A stretch of DNA of 46,606 nucleotides. It comes from Prosthecobacter debontii. GTDB taxonomy: Bacteria > Verrucomicrobiota > Verrucomicrobiia > Chthoniobacterales > Chthoniobacteraceae. The position numbers and the translations under genes were made by a program. How positions within the stretch are numbered: position 1 is the first letter of the stretch; every line of letters begins with the position of its first letter. Positions 8,171-15,818 of this stretch are shown here, one piece after another. The notes beneath the pieces were generated by a model. The model had not been told where the DNA came from. It made no database searches and saw only the letters and a list, made by a program, of their open reading frames with translations. Where the stretch lies: the NCBI GenBank assembly GCA_945861385.1, contig CAMAUI010000023.1, positions 1-46,606 of the forward strand. The letters are read 5' to 3'.

Positions 8171-9973
8171 ATGGCAGGGAAATTTTTCATCACCACCGCG
8201 ATTGATTACACCAACGGCGCGCCGCACATCGGCCACGCTTACGAGAAGGTGCTCGCCGACGTGCTCGCCCGCTACCACCGGCTCAAGGGCGACGAGGTCT
8301 TCTACCTCACCGGGGTGGATCAGCACGGGCAGAAGGTGCAGCAGAGCGCGGAGAAAGCCGGCATCGCCCCGCAGGAATTCGTGGACGGCGTCACGGGGAA
8401 ATTCGTCGCGCTGTGGAAGAAACTCGGCGTCGAATACACGGGCTGGGCAGCGACGACTGACGCCGTTCACAAGGAATGCGTCCGCGCGAATCTCCAGATG
8501 CTCTGGGACGACAAAGTGCCCGGCACCGACCGCTCCCGCTGGCTCTACAAAAAGAAACAGCGCGGATTTTACAGCGTCCGGCAGGAGCAATTTCTCACCG
8601 ACAAAGAGCGCGGCCCCGACGGCGAATTCGGCCCCGAGTGGCAGCCCGTCGAGGAGCGCGAGGAGGAAAACTTCTACTTCCGCCTCACCGCGCACGACGA
8701 CCTTGGCTTCGACCCGAAGCAATGGCTGCTCGACCTCATTGACGCGAGGCATCCGAGAGCGGAAAGCGGAGACCGGAAGGCGGAAAGCAGCGCGGCGGGC
8801 GAAGCCCGCGAAGACCATCTCTCCGCTCTCCGCTCTCCGCTCTCCGGTTCTGCCCCGCTCGTCATCCCGGACTTCCGCGCCGAGGAACTGCGAAACGCGG
8901 TGAAAAAACTCGAGGGCGACCTCTGCATCTCGCGCCCCGCCTCGCGGCTGAAATGGGGCATCCCGTTCCCGGAGAGCTTCGGTGCGGGCTTCGTCACCTA
9001 CGTGTGGTTCGACGCGCTGGTGAACTACATCACCTACGCCCCCGGCCACGACCCGCACTTCCGCGAACGCGGCGCGGGGGAAAAGACGGAGTTTGCCGCG
9101 TGGTGGCCGCCGCTCCACGTCATCGGCAAGGACATCCTCATCCCCGCGCACGGCGTCTATTGGCCCATCATGCTCAAGGCCCTCGGCTTTTCCGACGCCG
9201 AGATGCCCGCGCTGCTCGTCCACGGCTGGTGGAACATCGCCGGCGCGAAGATGAGCAAAAGCATCGGCAACATCGTGGACCCCGACGCCCTCGCCGACAA
9301 ATACGGCGCGGAGGCGGTGCGCTACTATTTGATGAGCGACATCGCCACGGGGCGGGATGCGGACTTCAGCGAGGAGCGGCTGGTGCAGAAATACAACGTG
9401 GACCTCGCGAACTCGCTCGGCAATCTGCTCAACCGCACGCTGAGCATGGCGGCGAAATATCGAGAGGGTATTCTGAAGACGGATATTGAGTTTTCTAAGC
9501 ATCTCGACGTTTTCATGCGAAAGGAACAGCTGCCTTCCACGCCGAGTGAGACACTCGAAAGACCAGAATTCCTGCCGATTTTAGACCACGTTGCAGTCGT
9601 AATTAACTCGATCGGCAGCTTTCCTCGTGAGTTTGAGGATTGCGCGACCCAATCGGCTCTCGGCCTCACGATCAATATAGCGACGAGTTGCAACACACTT
9701 GTGGATCGAACTGCGCCTTGGAAGTTGGCAAAGCAAGCGAGCGACGCTCAAACTCTGGACACCGTTTTGCACACCCTCGCCGAATCCCTCCGCATCATCG
9801 CAATCCTCATCTCGCCGGTTCTGCCGAAGGCGGCGGCGGGGATTTTCGCACAGCTCAATTGGACCGGCCCGATGACGCTCGAAGCCGCCAAGTGGGGCGG
9901 CCTGCCCGACGGCCACCAACTCGGCAAACCCATCCCGCTTTTCCCGCGCATCGAGGCGGCGGAGAAAGCGTAG
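8171..9973 (+). CDS. metG: Methionyl-tRNA synthetase
   Basis: Class I synthetase charging tRNA-Met. The 600-residue protein has the HIGH signature at residues 19-22 (PHIGHAY) and KMSKS at 360-364 (GAKMSKSIGN). The connective region contains no Cys knuckles, so this is the form without structural zinc, and there is no C-terminal tRNA-binding (EMAP-like) domain. I chose ATG 8171 because MAGKFFITTAIDYTNG is the family's usual beginning; an in-frame ATG at 8111 adds 20 unrelated residues. Residues of about 196-228 are an insertion encoded by a repeat-like sequence, between the segment ending LIDARHP and PLVIPDF. The gene converges on the SGNH gene across a REP pair. Confidence 0.95.
   Translation: MAGKFFITTAIDYTNGAPHIGHAYEKVLADVLARYHRLKGDEVFYLTGVDQHGQKVQQSAEKAGIAPQEFVDGVTGKFVALWKKLGVEYTGWAATTDAVHKECVRANLQMLWDDKVPGTDRSRWLYKKKQRGFYSVRQEQFLTDKERGPDGEFGPEWQPVEEREEENFYFRLTAHDDLGFDPKQWLLDLIDARHPRAESGDRKAESSAAGEAREDHLSALRSPLSGSAPLVIPDFRAEELRNAVKKLEGDLCISRPASRLKWGIPFPESFGAGFVTYVWFDALVNYITYAPGHDPHFRERGAGEKTEFAAWWPPLHVIGKDILIPAHGVYWPIMLKALGFSDAEMPALLVHGWWNIAGAKMSKSIGNIVDPDALADKYGAEAVRYYLMSDIATGRDADFSEERLVQKYNVDLANSLGNLLNRTLSMAAKYREGILKTDIEFSKHLDVFMRKEQLPSTPSETLERPEFLPILDHVAVVINSIGSFPREFEDCATQSALGLTINIATSCNTLVDRTAPWKLAKQASDAQTLDTVLHTLAESLRIIAILISPVLPKAAAGIFAQLNWTGPMTLEAAKWGGLPDGHQLGKPIPLFPRIEAAEKA
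8752..8850. repeat. Palindromic purine/pyrimidine repeat inserted in frame in metG
   Basis: The left half repeats GGAAAGCGGAGACCGGAAGG-type units and the right half (8819-8847) is a run of CTCTCCG units, roughly the reverse complement of the left. A small perfect hairpin (GCGGGC-GAA-GCCCGC) lies in the middle at 8795-8809. The block stays open and adds about 33 residues rich in Ser, Arg, Ala and Glu to MetRS at a surface position between conserved blocks. It does not begin with GTAG or GTGG, so it is probably a different family from the REPs elsewhere in the window. Confidence 0.6.
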
Positions 9974-9980
9974 CCGCTCC

Positions 9981-10127
9981 GTGGCGCAAGCCGCTGGCTT
10001 GCGAGGGGGGCGTGGCAAGCCAGATCTCCGCCCGAATCCGAACAACGGCGTCGCGGGCAGGGCCGTGCTCTCGGATCACCGGATTGCTTGCGGGGGGCGC
10101 TCCCGCAAGCTGGCAGCTTGCGCCACG
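9981..10127. repeat. Inverted pair of GTGG-type REP elements
   Basis: On the plus strand 9981-10003 reads GTGGCGCAAGCCGCTGGCTT then GCG. On the minus strand from 10126 the sequence is GTGG, then C, then the palindrome GCAAGCTGCCAGCTTGC. The two face each other across about 100 bases, between the ends of two convergent genes. The right copy lies inside the end of the SGNH gene and encodes part of its C-terminus. A role as a bidirectional terminator is plausible from position but not shown. Confidence 0.75.
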
Positions 10128-11146
10128 TTCAGCCACGCCTCGAATGCTTCGAGGCTCCCGGGAGTGCAGGGGCGCGTCCGGTTTCGGATCATCTCGAGGA
10201 TGCGGATGCTCGTTTCGCGGTCGAAGTGGATCGGGTCGGAGAAATGGTCGAGGCCGGTGACGATGGCGGTGTCGGCCTGGATGTCGTGCAATGTCACGTT
10301 TGGCAGGCCGGAGAGCTCTGCGCGGATCGCGCGGCGGAAGGCGAGGAATTCCGGGATGAGCTCGGGGGCGACGGCGCGGAGGAAATCGAAGTACGGCGAG
10401 GCGAATGGCGGGAGCCAGAGGTCGAAATGGACTCCAGGAAACTCACGGATGAGCGCGAGGTGGTTGTGCCGGAAGCTTGCAACGAGCTGGTCGCCGGTGA
10501 ACTCGGGGATGAGCCTGCGGAAGGCACCGGGGTTTGCGAGGCGGCGCTCCATTTGTCGCGCGATCGCCGTTGTGCCGAACCGGCGGGACGGGTCGAGCTT
10601 GTGGAAGTCGGAGGGTTTGCGGCGCGGGTAACGCCCGGCGAGGATGCGGGCGGTGTTTTTGCACGTATCAATGCCCAGCAGATACGTGTGCAGGTCGTTC
10701 CACGGGCTGTCGTCGTAAAGATAGGCGGGGAATGCGCCGTCGTAGTCGCTGACCCATTCGGGGTTTCCGCGGAGGTATTCAAAATTCGCGTCCCAGATGA
10801 CCCTGCGAACGCGCCCGGTGCGGAGCGCGAGACGCAGAAGGAGGTGCTGCTCGTGCGCGCTGGCGCCGTCCATGCCGAGGTTCAGTGTGTCCGCTTCAAA
10901 CATGGCGGCGACATCGCGTTCCTCGATGTAGGCCGAGACACTGGTGCCGGCGATGACGACGGGCGCGGTGCAGTGGCGTGCGAGGCCGGGGTTGCGGAAG
11001 CGGCTTTGCTCGACGAGGAGCGGCGCGTATCCGGCGGGGCGGTAGTGCTGGAGCGGGTCGGTGCGCCAGTTGACGATCGCGATGCAGGCCGCCGCGAGGA
11101 TCACGGCAACAGCAAAAAGTCGAAGGTAGCGTGCGAACGGATTCAA
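10076..11146 (-). CDS. Membrane-anchored SGNH-hydrolase-like protein of an O-acylation cassette
   Basis: The 356-residue protein starts with a signal anchor (FARYLRLFAVAVILAAACIA) followed by an outside domain. It contains VVIAGTSVSAYIE, which fits the nucleophile block of SGNH enzymes, and near the end DHFSDPIHFD, which fits the catalytic DxxH block. Proteins of this kind (AlgX/AlgJ, DltD-like) work with MBOAT acyltransferases to place acyl groups on glycans. I chose the TTG start at 11146 because it overlaps the MBOAT stop (TTGA) and the hydrophobic anchor follows at once; the frame stays open far upstream, antisense-free but inside the MBOAT gene. The last 16 residues are translated from a REP element. 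Exact family not certain. Confidence 0.72.
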   Translation of the reverse strand: MNPFARYLRLFAVAVILAAACIAIVNWRTDPLQHYRPAGYAPLLVEQSRFRNPGLARHCTAPVVIAGTSVSAYIEERDVAAMFEADTLNLGMDGASAHEQHLLLRLALRTGRVRRVIWDANFEYLRGNPEWVSDYDGAFPAYLYDDSPWNDLHTYLLGIDTCKNTARILAGRYPRRKPSDFHKLDPSRRFGTTAIARQMERRLANPGAFRRLIPEFTGDQLVASFRHNHLALIREFPGVHFDLWLPPFASPYFDFLRAVAPELIPEFLAFRRAIRAELSGLPNVTLHDIQADTAIVTGLDHFSDPIHFDRETSIRILEMIRNRTRPCTPGSLEAFEAWLNVAQAASLRERPPQAIR

Positions 11147-12606
11147 AACTGGAAGTAGATGAACTCGGAGATTTGCGAGAGGTGCAGGATCGCAACGGTG
11201 AACAGGAGGGCGATGGCAAGGGCCCACGGTGCGCTTGCGTGCCACTTCAGGCGGCTCCCGGGAACGTCGTGCAGGGCCGGCCCGTGCTGTGCGAGGAAGG
11301 ATTGGGACGTGGGCGCGAACCACACGATCGCGAGAAGGGCGGCGATCCATGCAAACGGGGACGCCATCGCGGAAAGGCCGGCATCCGGAAGCGTGGGCAC
11401 GGAGAACATGCCGCGCAGCATGCACATTGCAGCGTGGAGGCTGGCGGCTTTGAAAAACACCCATCCGATGACGACGCAAAGGAACGTCAGTGCGCCGCCT
11501 GCGAGCCGGGCCCAGGCCGGGGAGGCGGTGTGATCCCCGCCCGCTCCACGCATCGCGCGGAAAAGGTTGTTCGCGCAAAGACAGGCGCCGTGCCATGCGC
11601 CCCAAACCACAAAAGTCCACCCCGCGCCGTGCCAGAGCCCGCCGAGGAGCATCGTGAGAAAGAGGTTCGAGTAGTGACGCACGCTGCCGCAGCGTGAGCC
11701 ACCGAGCGGAATATAGAGGTAATTCCGGAGAAAGGCGGAAAGAGTCATGTGCCACCGCCGCCAGAACTCGATGATGCTCGTCGCCTTGTATGGTGCGTTG
11801 AAGTTCACGGGGAACTTCACGTTGAACATCCGGGCAAGCCCCAGGGCCATGTCCGAGTAGCCGCTGAAATCGAAATAGAGCTGAAGCGTGTAGCTGAGCG
11901 CGCCGGTCCATGCCTCAAAAAATCCCGGGATGCCGCCGGCCGCCGCATCCGCGAAGACAGGCCGTGCAAAACGCGCGATGGTGTCTGCGAGGATCACCTT
12001 CTTGGCGAGGCCGATCACGAACAGCGTAAGCCCGACCGAGAACGCCCCCGCGCAGAACCGGAACATCTCGCGACGATCGAATTGCGGGATGAGCTGGTGG
12101 TGATGGACGATCGGCCCCGCGATGCAGTGTGGGAAAAAAATGATGAACAGCCCGTAGCCAAGCGGCCCGGTGCGGGTGCCGCGGCCATTGCGCGTGTCCA
12201 CGAGGTAGGCGATTTGCGTGAAGGTGTAGAACGAGATGCCGAGCGGCAGCACGATTTCCGGCACGGGAAAACGCGCGCCCGTCCAGTCATTCGCTGTACG
12301 GATGAAAAAGCCGAGGTACTTGAAAATGCCGAGCAGCAGCAGATTCAGCGTGACTCCGGCGGCGAGCCACCGGCCCGCGTGCGTGGGCGACTCCGCCGCG
12401 GCGATGCGGCGGCCGAGGCAGAAATTCGCGCACAACGAGCCGAGCAGGAGCGGCAGATAGACCGGGTTCCACCACCCGTAGAAAAAGGACGACGCCAGCG
12501 CGAGCCACGCGAGCGCCGCGCGGGCGCCCATCCGCGCAAAAAGGAAAAAGCCCGCAAGGGCGACGGGGAGAAAGCCGAAGAGGAATTCTGGAGAGTGAAA
12601 GAGCAC
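11143..12606 (-). CDS. MBOAT-family membrane O-acyltransferase (AlgI/DltB-like)
   Basis: A 487-residue polytopic membrane protein with the hallmarks of the AlgI/DltB group. These are PLGISFYTFTQIAYLVDT, the block FWRRWHMTLSAFLRNYLYIP, and GLWHGAGWTFVVWGAWHG, which contains the catalytic His. Such proteins move an acyl group from a cytoplasmic donor to a glycan outside the membrane. The start ATG 12606 lies 6 bases after the stop of the acyl carrier protein gene, and the stop overlaps the next gene, so the three genes are a tight unit. The acyl group and the target glycan cannot be read from sequence. Confidence 0.9.
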   Translation of the reverse strand: MLFHSPEFLFGFLPVALAGFFLFARMGARAALAWLALASSFFYGWWNPVYLPLLLGSLCANFCLGRRIAAAESPTHAGRWLAAGVTLNLLLLGIFKYLGFFIRTANDWTGARFPVPEIVLPLGISFYTFTQIAYLVDTRNGRGTRTGPLGYGLFIIFFPHCIAGPIVHHHQLIPQFDRREMFRFCAGAFSVGLTLFVIGLAKKVILADTIARFARPVFADAAAGGIPGFFEAWTGALSYTLQLYFDFSGYSDMALGLARMFNVKFPVNFNAPYKATSIIEFWRRWHMTLSAFLRNYLYIPLGGSRCGSVRHYSNLFLTMLLGGLWHGAGWTFVVWGAWHGACLCANNLFRAMRGAGGDHTASPAWARLAGGALTFLCVVIGWVFFKAASLHAAMCMLRGMFSVPTLPDAGLSAMASPFAWIAALLAIVWFAPTSQSFLAQHGPALHDVPGSRLKWHASAPWALAIALLFTVAILHLSQISEFIYFQF

Positions 12607-12612
12607 CTGCGA

Positions 12613-12840
12613 CTACTTCCCGTGTGCGCGGAGAATTTCCCCGATTTTTTCCACGCTCCGCGCGCCGGTGATCTCCTCGATGGTGAGCCGGACGCCGTAC
12701 TGCTGCTCCACGGAGACGACGACATTCAGGTGTGCGACGGAATCCCACGCCGGGATGGTGTCCATGGATGGCGCATCGCCGAGGTCTTCCGGGCGGCAGC
12801 CAAGCGTGTCGGCGAGGATTTGGACGAGGTTTTCCCGCAT
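12613..12840 (-). CDS. Acyl carrier protein
   Basis: A 75-residue single-domain carrier protein. The phosphopantetheine attachment Ser is in the motif AWDSVAHLN, preceded by an acidic helix and followed by VSVEQQYGVRLTIEEITG, the usual ACP helix II/III pattern. It heads the cassette ACP-MBOAT-SGNH. This resembles the use of DltC with DltB/DltD, where the carrier delivers an activated acyl group to the MBOAT protein. No DltA-like adenylating enzyme is present in the window, so the loading enzyme or acyl donor is unknown. It is not next to fatty acid synthesis genes, so it is unlikely to be the housekeeping ACP. Confidence 0.88.
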   Translation of the reverse strand: MRENLVQILADTLGCRPEDLGDAPSMDTIPAWDSVAHLNVVVSVEQQYGVRLTIEEITGARSVEKIGEILRAHGK

Positions 12841-12917
12841 GCGTTTTCGTTGAAAGGGGCGGGAGACTGTCCGCGTGCCGGAAGTGCGTCAAGCCAGCCG
12901 CTTTGCTGCGCGAAGCA

Positions 12918-13181
12918 GTGAATTCCCCGCGTTTTCGCGCGCGTTTTGTCACCGGCTCGGATGGCGGGTATCTTTTCCGCACGATCAAGCCCGTGCCGTA
13001 TCCCGGACGCACACCGCACGTGCATTTCGCGGTGAAAATGAAGGGCCGTGAGAAGTGGACGACGCAGTGTTACATCAAGGGGCATGAGCTGAATGAGAAG
13101 CAGCGCGCGGCGCTGACCGTGGATTTTTCGCCGCTCCAGGGTGCGAAGGCGCCAATGTGGAGCAAGCTGCCAGCTTGCTGA
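12918..13181 (+). pseudogene. Fragment of an intradiol ring-cleavage dioxygenase
   Basis: The translation from about 12918 reads like the C-terminal half of a protocatechuate 3,4-dioxygenase/intradiol dioxygenase: GGYLFRTIKPVPYPGRTPHV followed by HFAVKMKG and TTQCYIKGH. It keeps one Tyr and the two His of the iron site (YPGRTPHVH). The first half, including the other Tyr ligand, is missing. The end is also cut: the frame runs into a REP element at 13157 that supplies the last residues (WSKLPAC) and the stop. Full-length enzymes are about 190-250 residues; this remnant is about 87. It lies between two divergently oriented genes. A short functional protein cannot be excluded, but both ends look broken. 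Confidence 0.72.
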
Positions 13182-13387
13182 ACCGATCTGACAAGCGGGC
13201 ACGACGTACGGAATCGCAAAGGGGCGAGCGGCAGTAGAAATTGTTTCCAGATCCACACTCGCAAGCTGGCAGCTTGCGCCACGGCCACGCATCGTTTCCA
13301 GATCCACAGCTCGCAAGCTGGCAGCTTGCGCCACGGCCACACATCGTTTCCAGACCACACTCGCAAGCTGGCAGCTTGCGCCACGGC
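13157..13387. repeat. REP cluster: one plus-strand copy and a three-unit minus-strand array
   Basis: A plus-strand GTGG REP sits at 13157-13179. Three minus-strand copies follow at 13261-13282, 13313-13334 and 13363-13384, each with the palindrome GCAAGCTGGCAGCTTGC followed by GCCAC. The three are spaced 52 and 50 bases apart by nearly identical spacers containing CATCGTTTCCAGA. The repeated spacer shows that the whole unit of about 50 bases was multiplied in tandem. The array lies just upstream of the secreted-protein gene. Confidence 0.85.
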
Positions 13388-13444
13388 CCGCCGGGAAACG
13401 GCTTGCCTGCCCGATGTGGCCCAATATTCTGGCTGACCCGACAG

Positions 13445-14344
13445 ATGAACATTTTCCACGCTTCCACCATCCTCGCCGCCGTCATGGCGGTTCCGGGCTG
13501 GGCGCAGCCGCCGTTTCAGAGCAGCGCGGATTTTGCGAAATATGCGATGAAGCTGCGGGAGAATTCGCTGCTCGAACTGGAGCCGAAGGTCATCGTCCCG
13601 ACGGAGTCCACCAGGGCCGGTGTGCGCGGGCTTTATCCGTGGAAGCTGAACATCGTCACCACGATCTTCTGGGTCGGTGAATCCGCCTCGCAGAACAATC
13701 CCGTCCACAATTTCTCCAGCTCGTGGGACAGGGACTGGCACCTGAACTTCGGGGGCTATGACAACCCGGATCCGGCCAGCCGGCGCAGGCTTCCCGAGGG
13801 CGGCACGATTCCGGGGAAGTTCCTCCCGCAACAAAACCCGTTCTATTTTGCGCTCCCCTACAACGACGTTACGACCGGCAGCCACAAGCCGGAGGCGCGG
13901 ACGGTGATCCCGTGGTTCCGGCAGGTCTTCGAGCGCGACGGTCAGACCGTGCTGCGTGACCGATGGATCGCCATCCGCAAGGGCAACCGCATCTGCTACG
14001 GGCAATGGTCGGATTGCGGCCCGTTCCGCACGGATCACTGGCAGTATGTCTTTGGAAATGCGCGCCCGTTGCCGAACCTCAACAAGGGGGCGGCGCTCGA
14101 TGTGTCACCGGCGATCCGGGATTACCTCGGCCTTGGCAGCCTCGATGTGGTGGACTGGAAGTTCGTCGAGTTCCGCGACATTCCCTCCGGGCCCTGGTCG
14201 CGCTTTGGCGAGAACAACACCTTCGTGATCGAATCGCGGCGCAACCAGACGCGCGTCGTCCGCACCGGGCGGGAGCCGAAGCGCGTGCCCGATGACCTTC
14301 CGCTGCCGAGGAAGGATGACGAGCCCACCGTGGTGACGGATTGA
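13445..14344 (+). CDS. Secreted protein of unknown function, 299 aa
   Basis: The start ATG 13445 is followed by a signal peptide (MNIFHASTILAAVMAVPGWA, cleavage near AQP). The mature part has many aromatic residues and blocks such as YPWKLNIVTTIFWVGE, SSWDRDWHLNFGGYD and ICYGQWSDCGPF. Two Cys in the last block could form a disulphide. I do not recognise a named family; the tone is that of a soluble periplasmic or surface protein. The open frame continues upstream through the REP array, but that extension is repeat-derived and lacks a signal sequence, so the ATG at 13445 is preferred. Confidence 0.8.
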   Translation: MNIFHASTILAAVMAVPGWAQPPFQSSADFAKYAMKLRENSLLELEPKVIVPTESTRAGVRGLYPWKLNIVTTIFWVGESASQNNPVHNFSSSWDRDWHLNFGGYDNPDPASRRRLPEGGTIPGKFLPQQNPFYFALPYNDVTTGSHKPEARTVIPWFRQVFERDGQTVLRDRWIAIRKGNRICYGQWSDCGPFRTDHWQYVFGNARPLPNLNKGAALDVSPAIRDYLGLGSLDVVDWKFVEFRDIPSGPWSRFGENNTFVIESRRNQTRVVRTGREPKRVPDDLPLPRKDDEPTVVTD

Positions 14345-14394
14345 CGGGCATTTTCGCCTTGGCAGCACGCGGTGCTTTCCGCAACTAGACCGCT

Positions 14395-15363
14395 GTGGCA
14401 TTCACCGCCGACGAAGCATTTTCACTCCTTGCCGCATCGCACGCGAACAACCGCCTCGCGCATGCGTATCTCATCACTGGGCCGGAGGGCAGCGGCACGC
14501 GGGAACTCGCCCTCCGCCTCACCGGCCTGATCGTTGGCCGGCGCGAGAAGCCGCTCAGCCACCCCGATGTCCACACCGCCGAGCCGGAGTCGAAGTCGCG
14601 CCGGATCGTGGTGGAGCAGATGCGTGACATGGAGCGGCAGTTGCAGATGTGCTCGAGCGCGGGTGGAAGGAAAGTCGCGGTGATTTTCGACGCCGACCGG
14701 CTGCAGGAGCAGGCAGCAAACGCATTCTTGAAGACACTGGAGGAGCCGCCGCCGGGGTCGCACCTGCTGCTCGTCACCTCCAACCCCGATCAATTGCTGG
14801 AGACCGTGGTTTCGCGCTGCATTGAGGTCACGCTGAAGCCCGTGGCCCGCCGCGAACCGGGCCCGCTGCAAATCCGGCTGCTCGACCGTTTGCGCGCGTT
14901 TTCCACGATCGCTCTGCCGACGCTTCCGCAGGCGCTCACGCTGGTGAGGGAGTTCCAGGCGCTGCTCGCGGAGGCGAAGGAGGCGATCACCGGCCACACC
15001 GAGGCTGCGCTGAAGGCCGAGGTGAAGCTCTACAAGCAGGCCACGGATGCCACCGGGGCGTGGTTCGAGTCGCGCGAGGAATACTACAAGGCCCTCACCG
15101 AGGCGCGCTATCGCAACGAACGCTCGGCGCTGATCGAGACGCTCGAACAATGGTGGGCCGACATCCTCCGCCAGCAGCACGGCGGGCAGTTCCTCGACCA
15201 TCCCGCATCTGCCGCGGAAACCGCCGCGGTCGCCCGGCGGCTGCCACTCGCGGAAGTCCTCCGCCGGGCCGACGCGATCGCCGGGCTCCGTGTGAATTCC
15301 AACCGCAACGTCAACGAAACTCTTGCCCTCGAAGTCGCATTTATCGAAGCATACGCCGCATGA
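14395..15363 (+). CDS. holB: DNA polymerase III subunit delta'
   Basis: Clamp-loader subunit of the replicative polymerase. The 322-residue protein begins with GTG 14395 and shows the delta'/AAA+ pattern. There is a degenerate P-loop (GPEGSGTREL, with Thr in place of the usual Lys), the block ANAFLKTLEEPPPGSHLLLV, and the SRC motif (VVSRCIEV) typical of clamp-loader subunits. The zinc-binding Cys of some delta' proteins are absent. The loss of the P-loop Lys is known for delta', which does not hydrolyse ATP. Its stop overlaps the start of the next gene by 4 bases. Confidence 0.88.
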   Translation: MAFTADEAFSLLAASHANNRLAHAYLITGPEGSGTRELALRLTGLIVGRREKPLSHPDVHTAEPESKSRRIVVEQMRDMERQLQMCSSAGGRKVAVIFDADRLQEQAANAFLKTLEEPPPGSHLLLVTSNPDQLLETVVSRCIEVTLKPVARREPGPLQIRLLDRLRAFSTIALPTLPQALTLVREFQALLAEAKEAITGHTEAALKAEVKLYKQATDATGAWFESREEYYKALTEARYRNERSALIETLEQWWADILRQQHGGQFLDHPASAAETAAVARRLPLAEVLRRADAIAGLRVNSNRNVNETLALEVAFIEAYAA

Positions 15364-15800
15364 TCCTCGCCTCCGCATCAGACTACTTCCAGTTCGGGTT
15401 CGGCCTCCTCGTCGCATTCACGGGCCCGCTGGTTGGCCTGATGATCAGCCTCGCGACGCTCAGGCGCCGCAGCACGAATTTCAAATGCGGCCTGTCCGCA
15501 GTGCTCCTGTTTCTCGGGCTGTTTATCGCCGCCGGAGCGATGGCCCTGCATCAGAGCGGCGGCATCTCACCGCGTTCCGCGTATTTCTTTTATATCGGCG
15601 CAGGGGGCATCCATGTGATCAGCGCCCTTGTGGGAATCTCCGGCATCCACGAAATGCGCCGTCGCCGGAAGTGGCAGCGCGGAGGAGCCCGCGCCGCTTC
15701 AGCAGTCGTGACGAATATCGTGATGCTCGGCGTGCTCTCCACCTACTTTTACCTGCGCCTGAACCCCCACATTCTCGACAACTTCCTCCAGGGGAACTGA
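15360..15800 (+). CDS. Small integral membrane protein of unknown function
   Basis: The 146-residue product has four predicted membrane segments, at about 12-33, 44-62, 73-95 and 111-130, with a basic cytoplasmic loop (EMRRRRKWQRGG). I do not recognise a family. The ATG overlaps the holB stop by 4 bases (ATGA), so translation is probably coupled, but no functional link to replication is evident. It converges on the beta-barrel protein gene, with 18 bases between the stops. Confidence 0.75.
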   Translation: MILASASDYFQFGFGLLVAFTGPLVGLMISLATLRRRSTNFKCGLSAVLLFLGLFIAAGAMALHQSGGISPRSAYFFYIGAGGIHVISALVGISGIHEMRRRRKWQRGGARAASAVVTNIVMLGVLSTYFYLRLNPHILDNFLQGN

Positions 15801-15818
15801 GCGCGACCCGGACGGCTG

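Noticed and set aside
11147..11911. N-terminal extension of the SGNH protein into the MBOAT gene
   Set aside because: The extension is an out-of-frame reading of the MBOAT gene; the anchor segment begins at the TTG at 11146.
13261..13384. Regularly spaced repeats resembling a small CRISPR array
   Set aside because: The spacers are nearly identical to each other, the repeats are REP palindromes found singly elsewhere, and no cas gene is present.
13241..13444. N-terminal extension of the secreted protein upstream of 13445
   Set aside because: It is a translation of the REP array and would bury the signal peptide.
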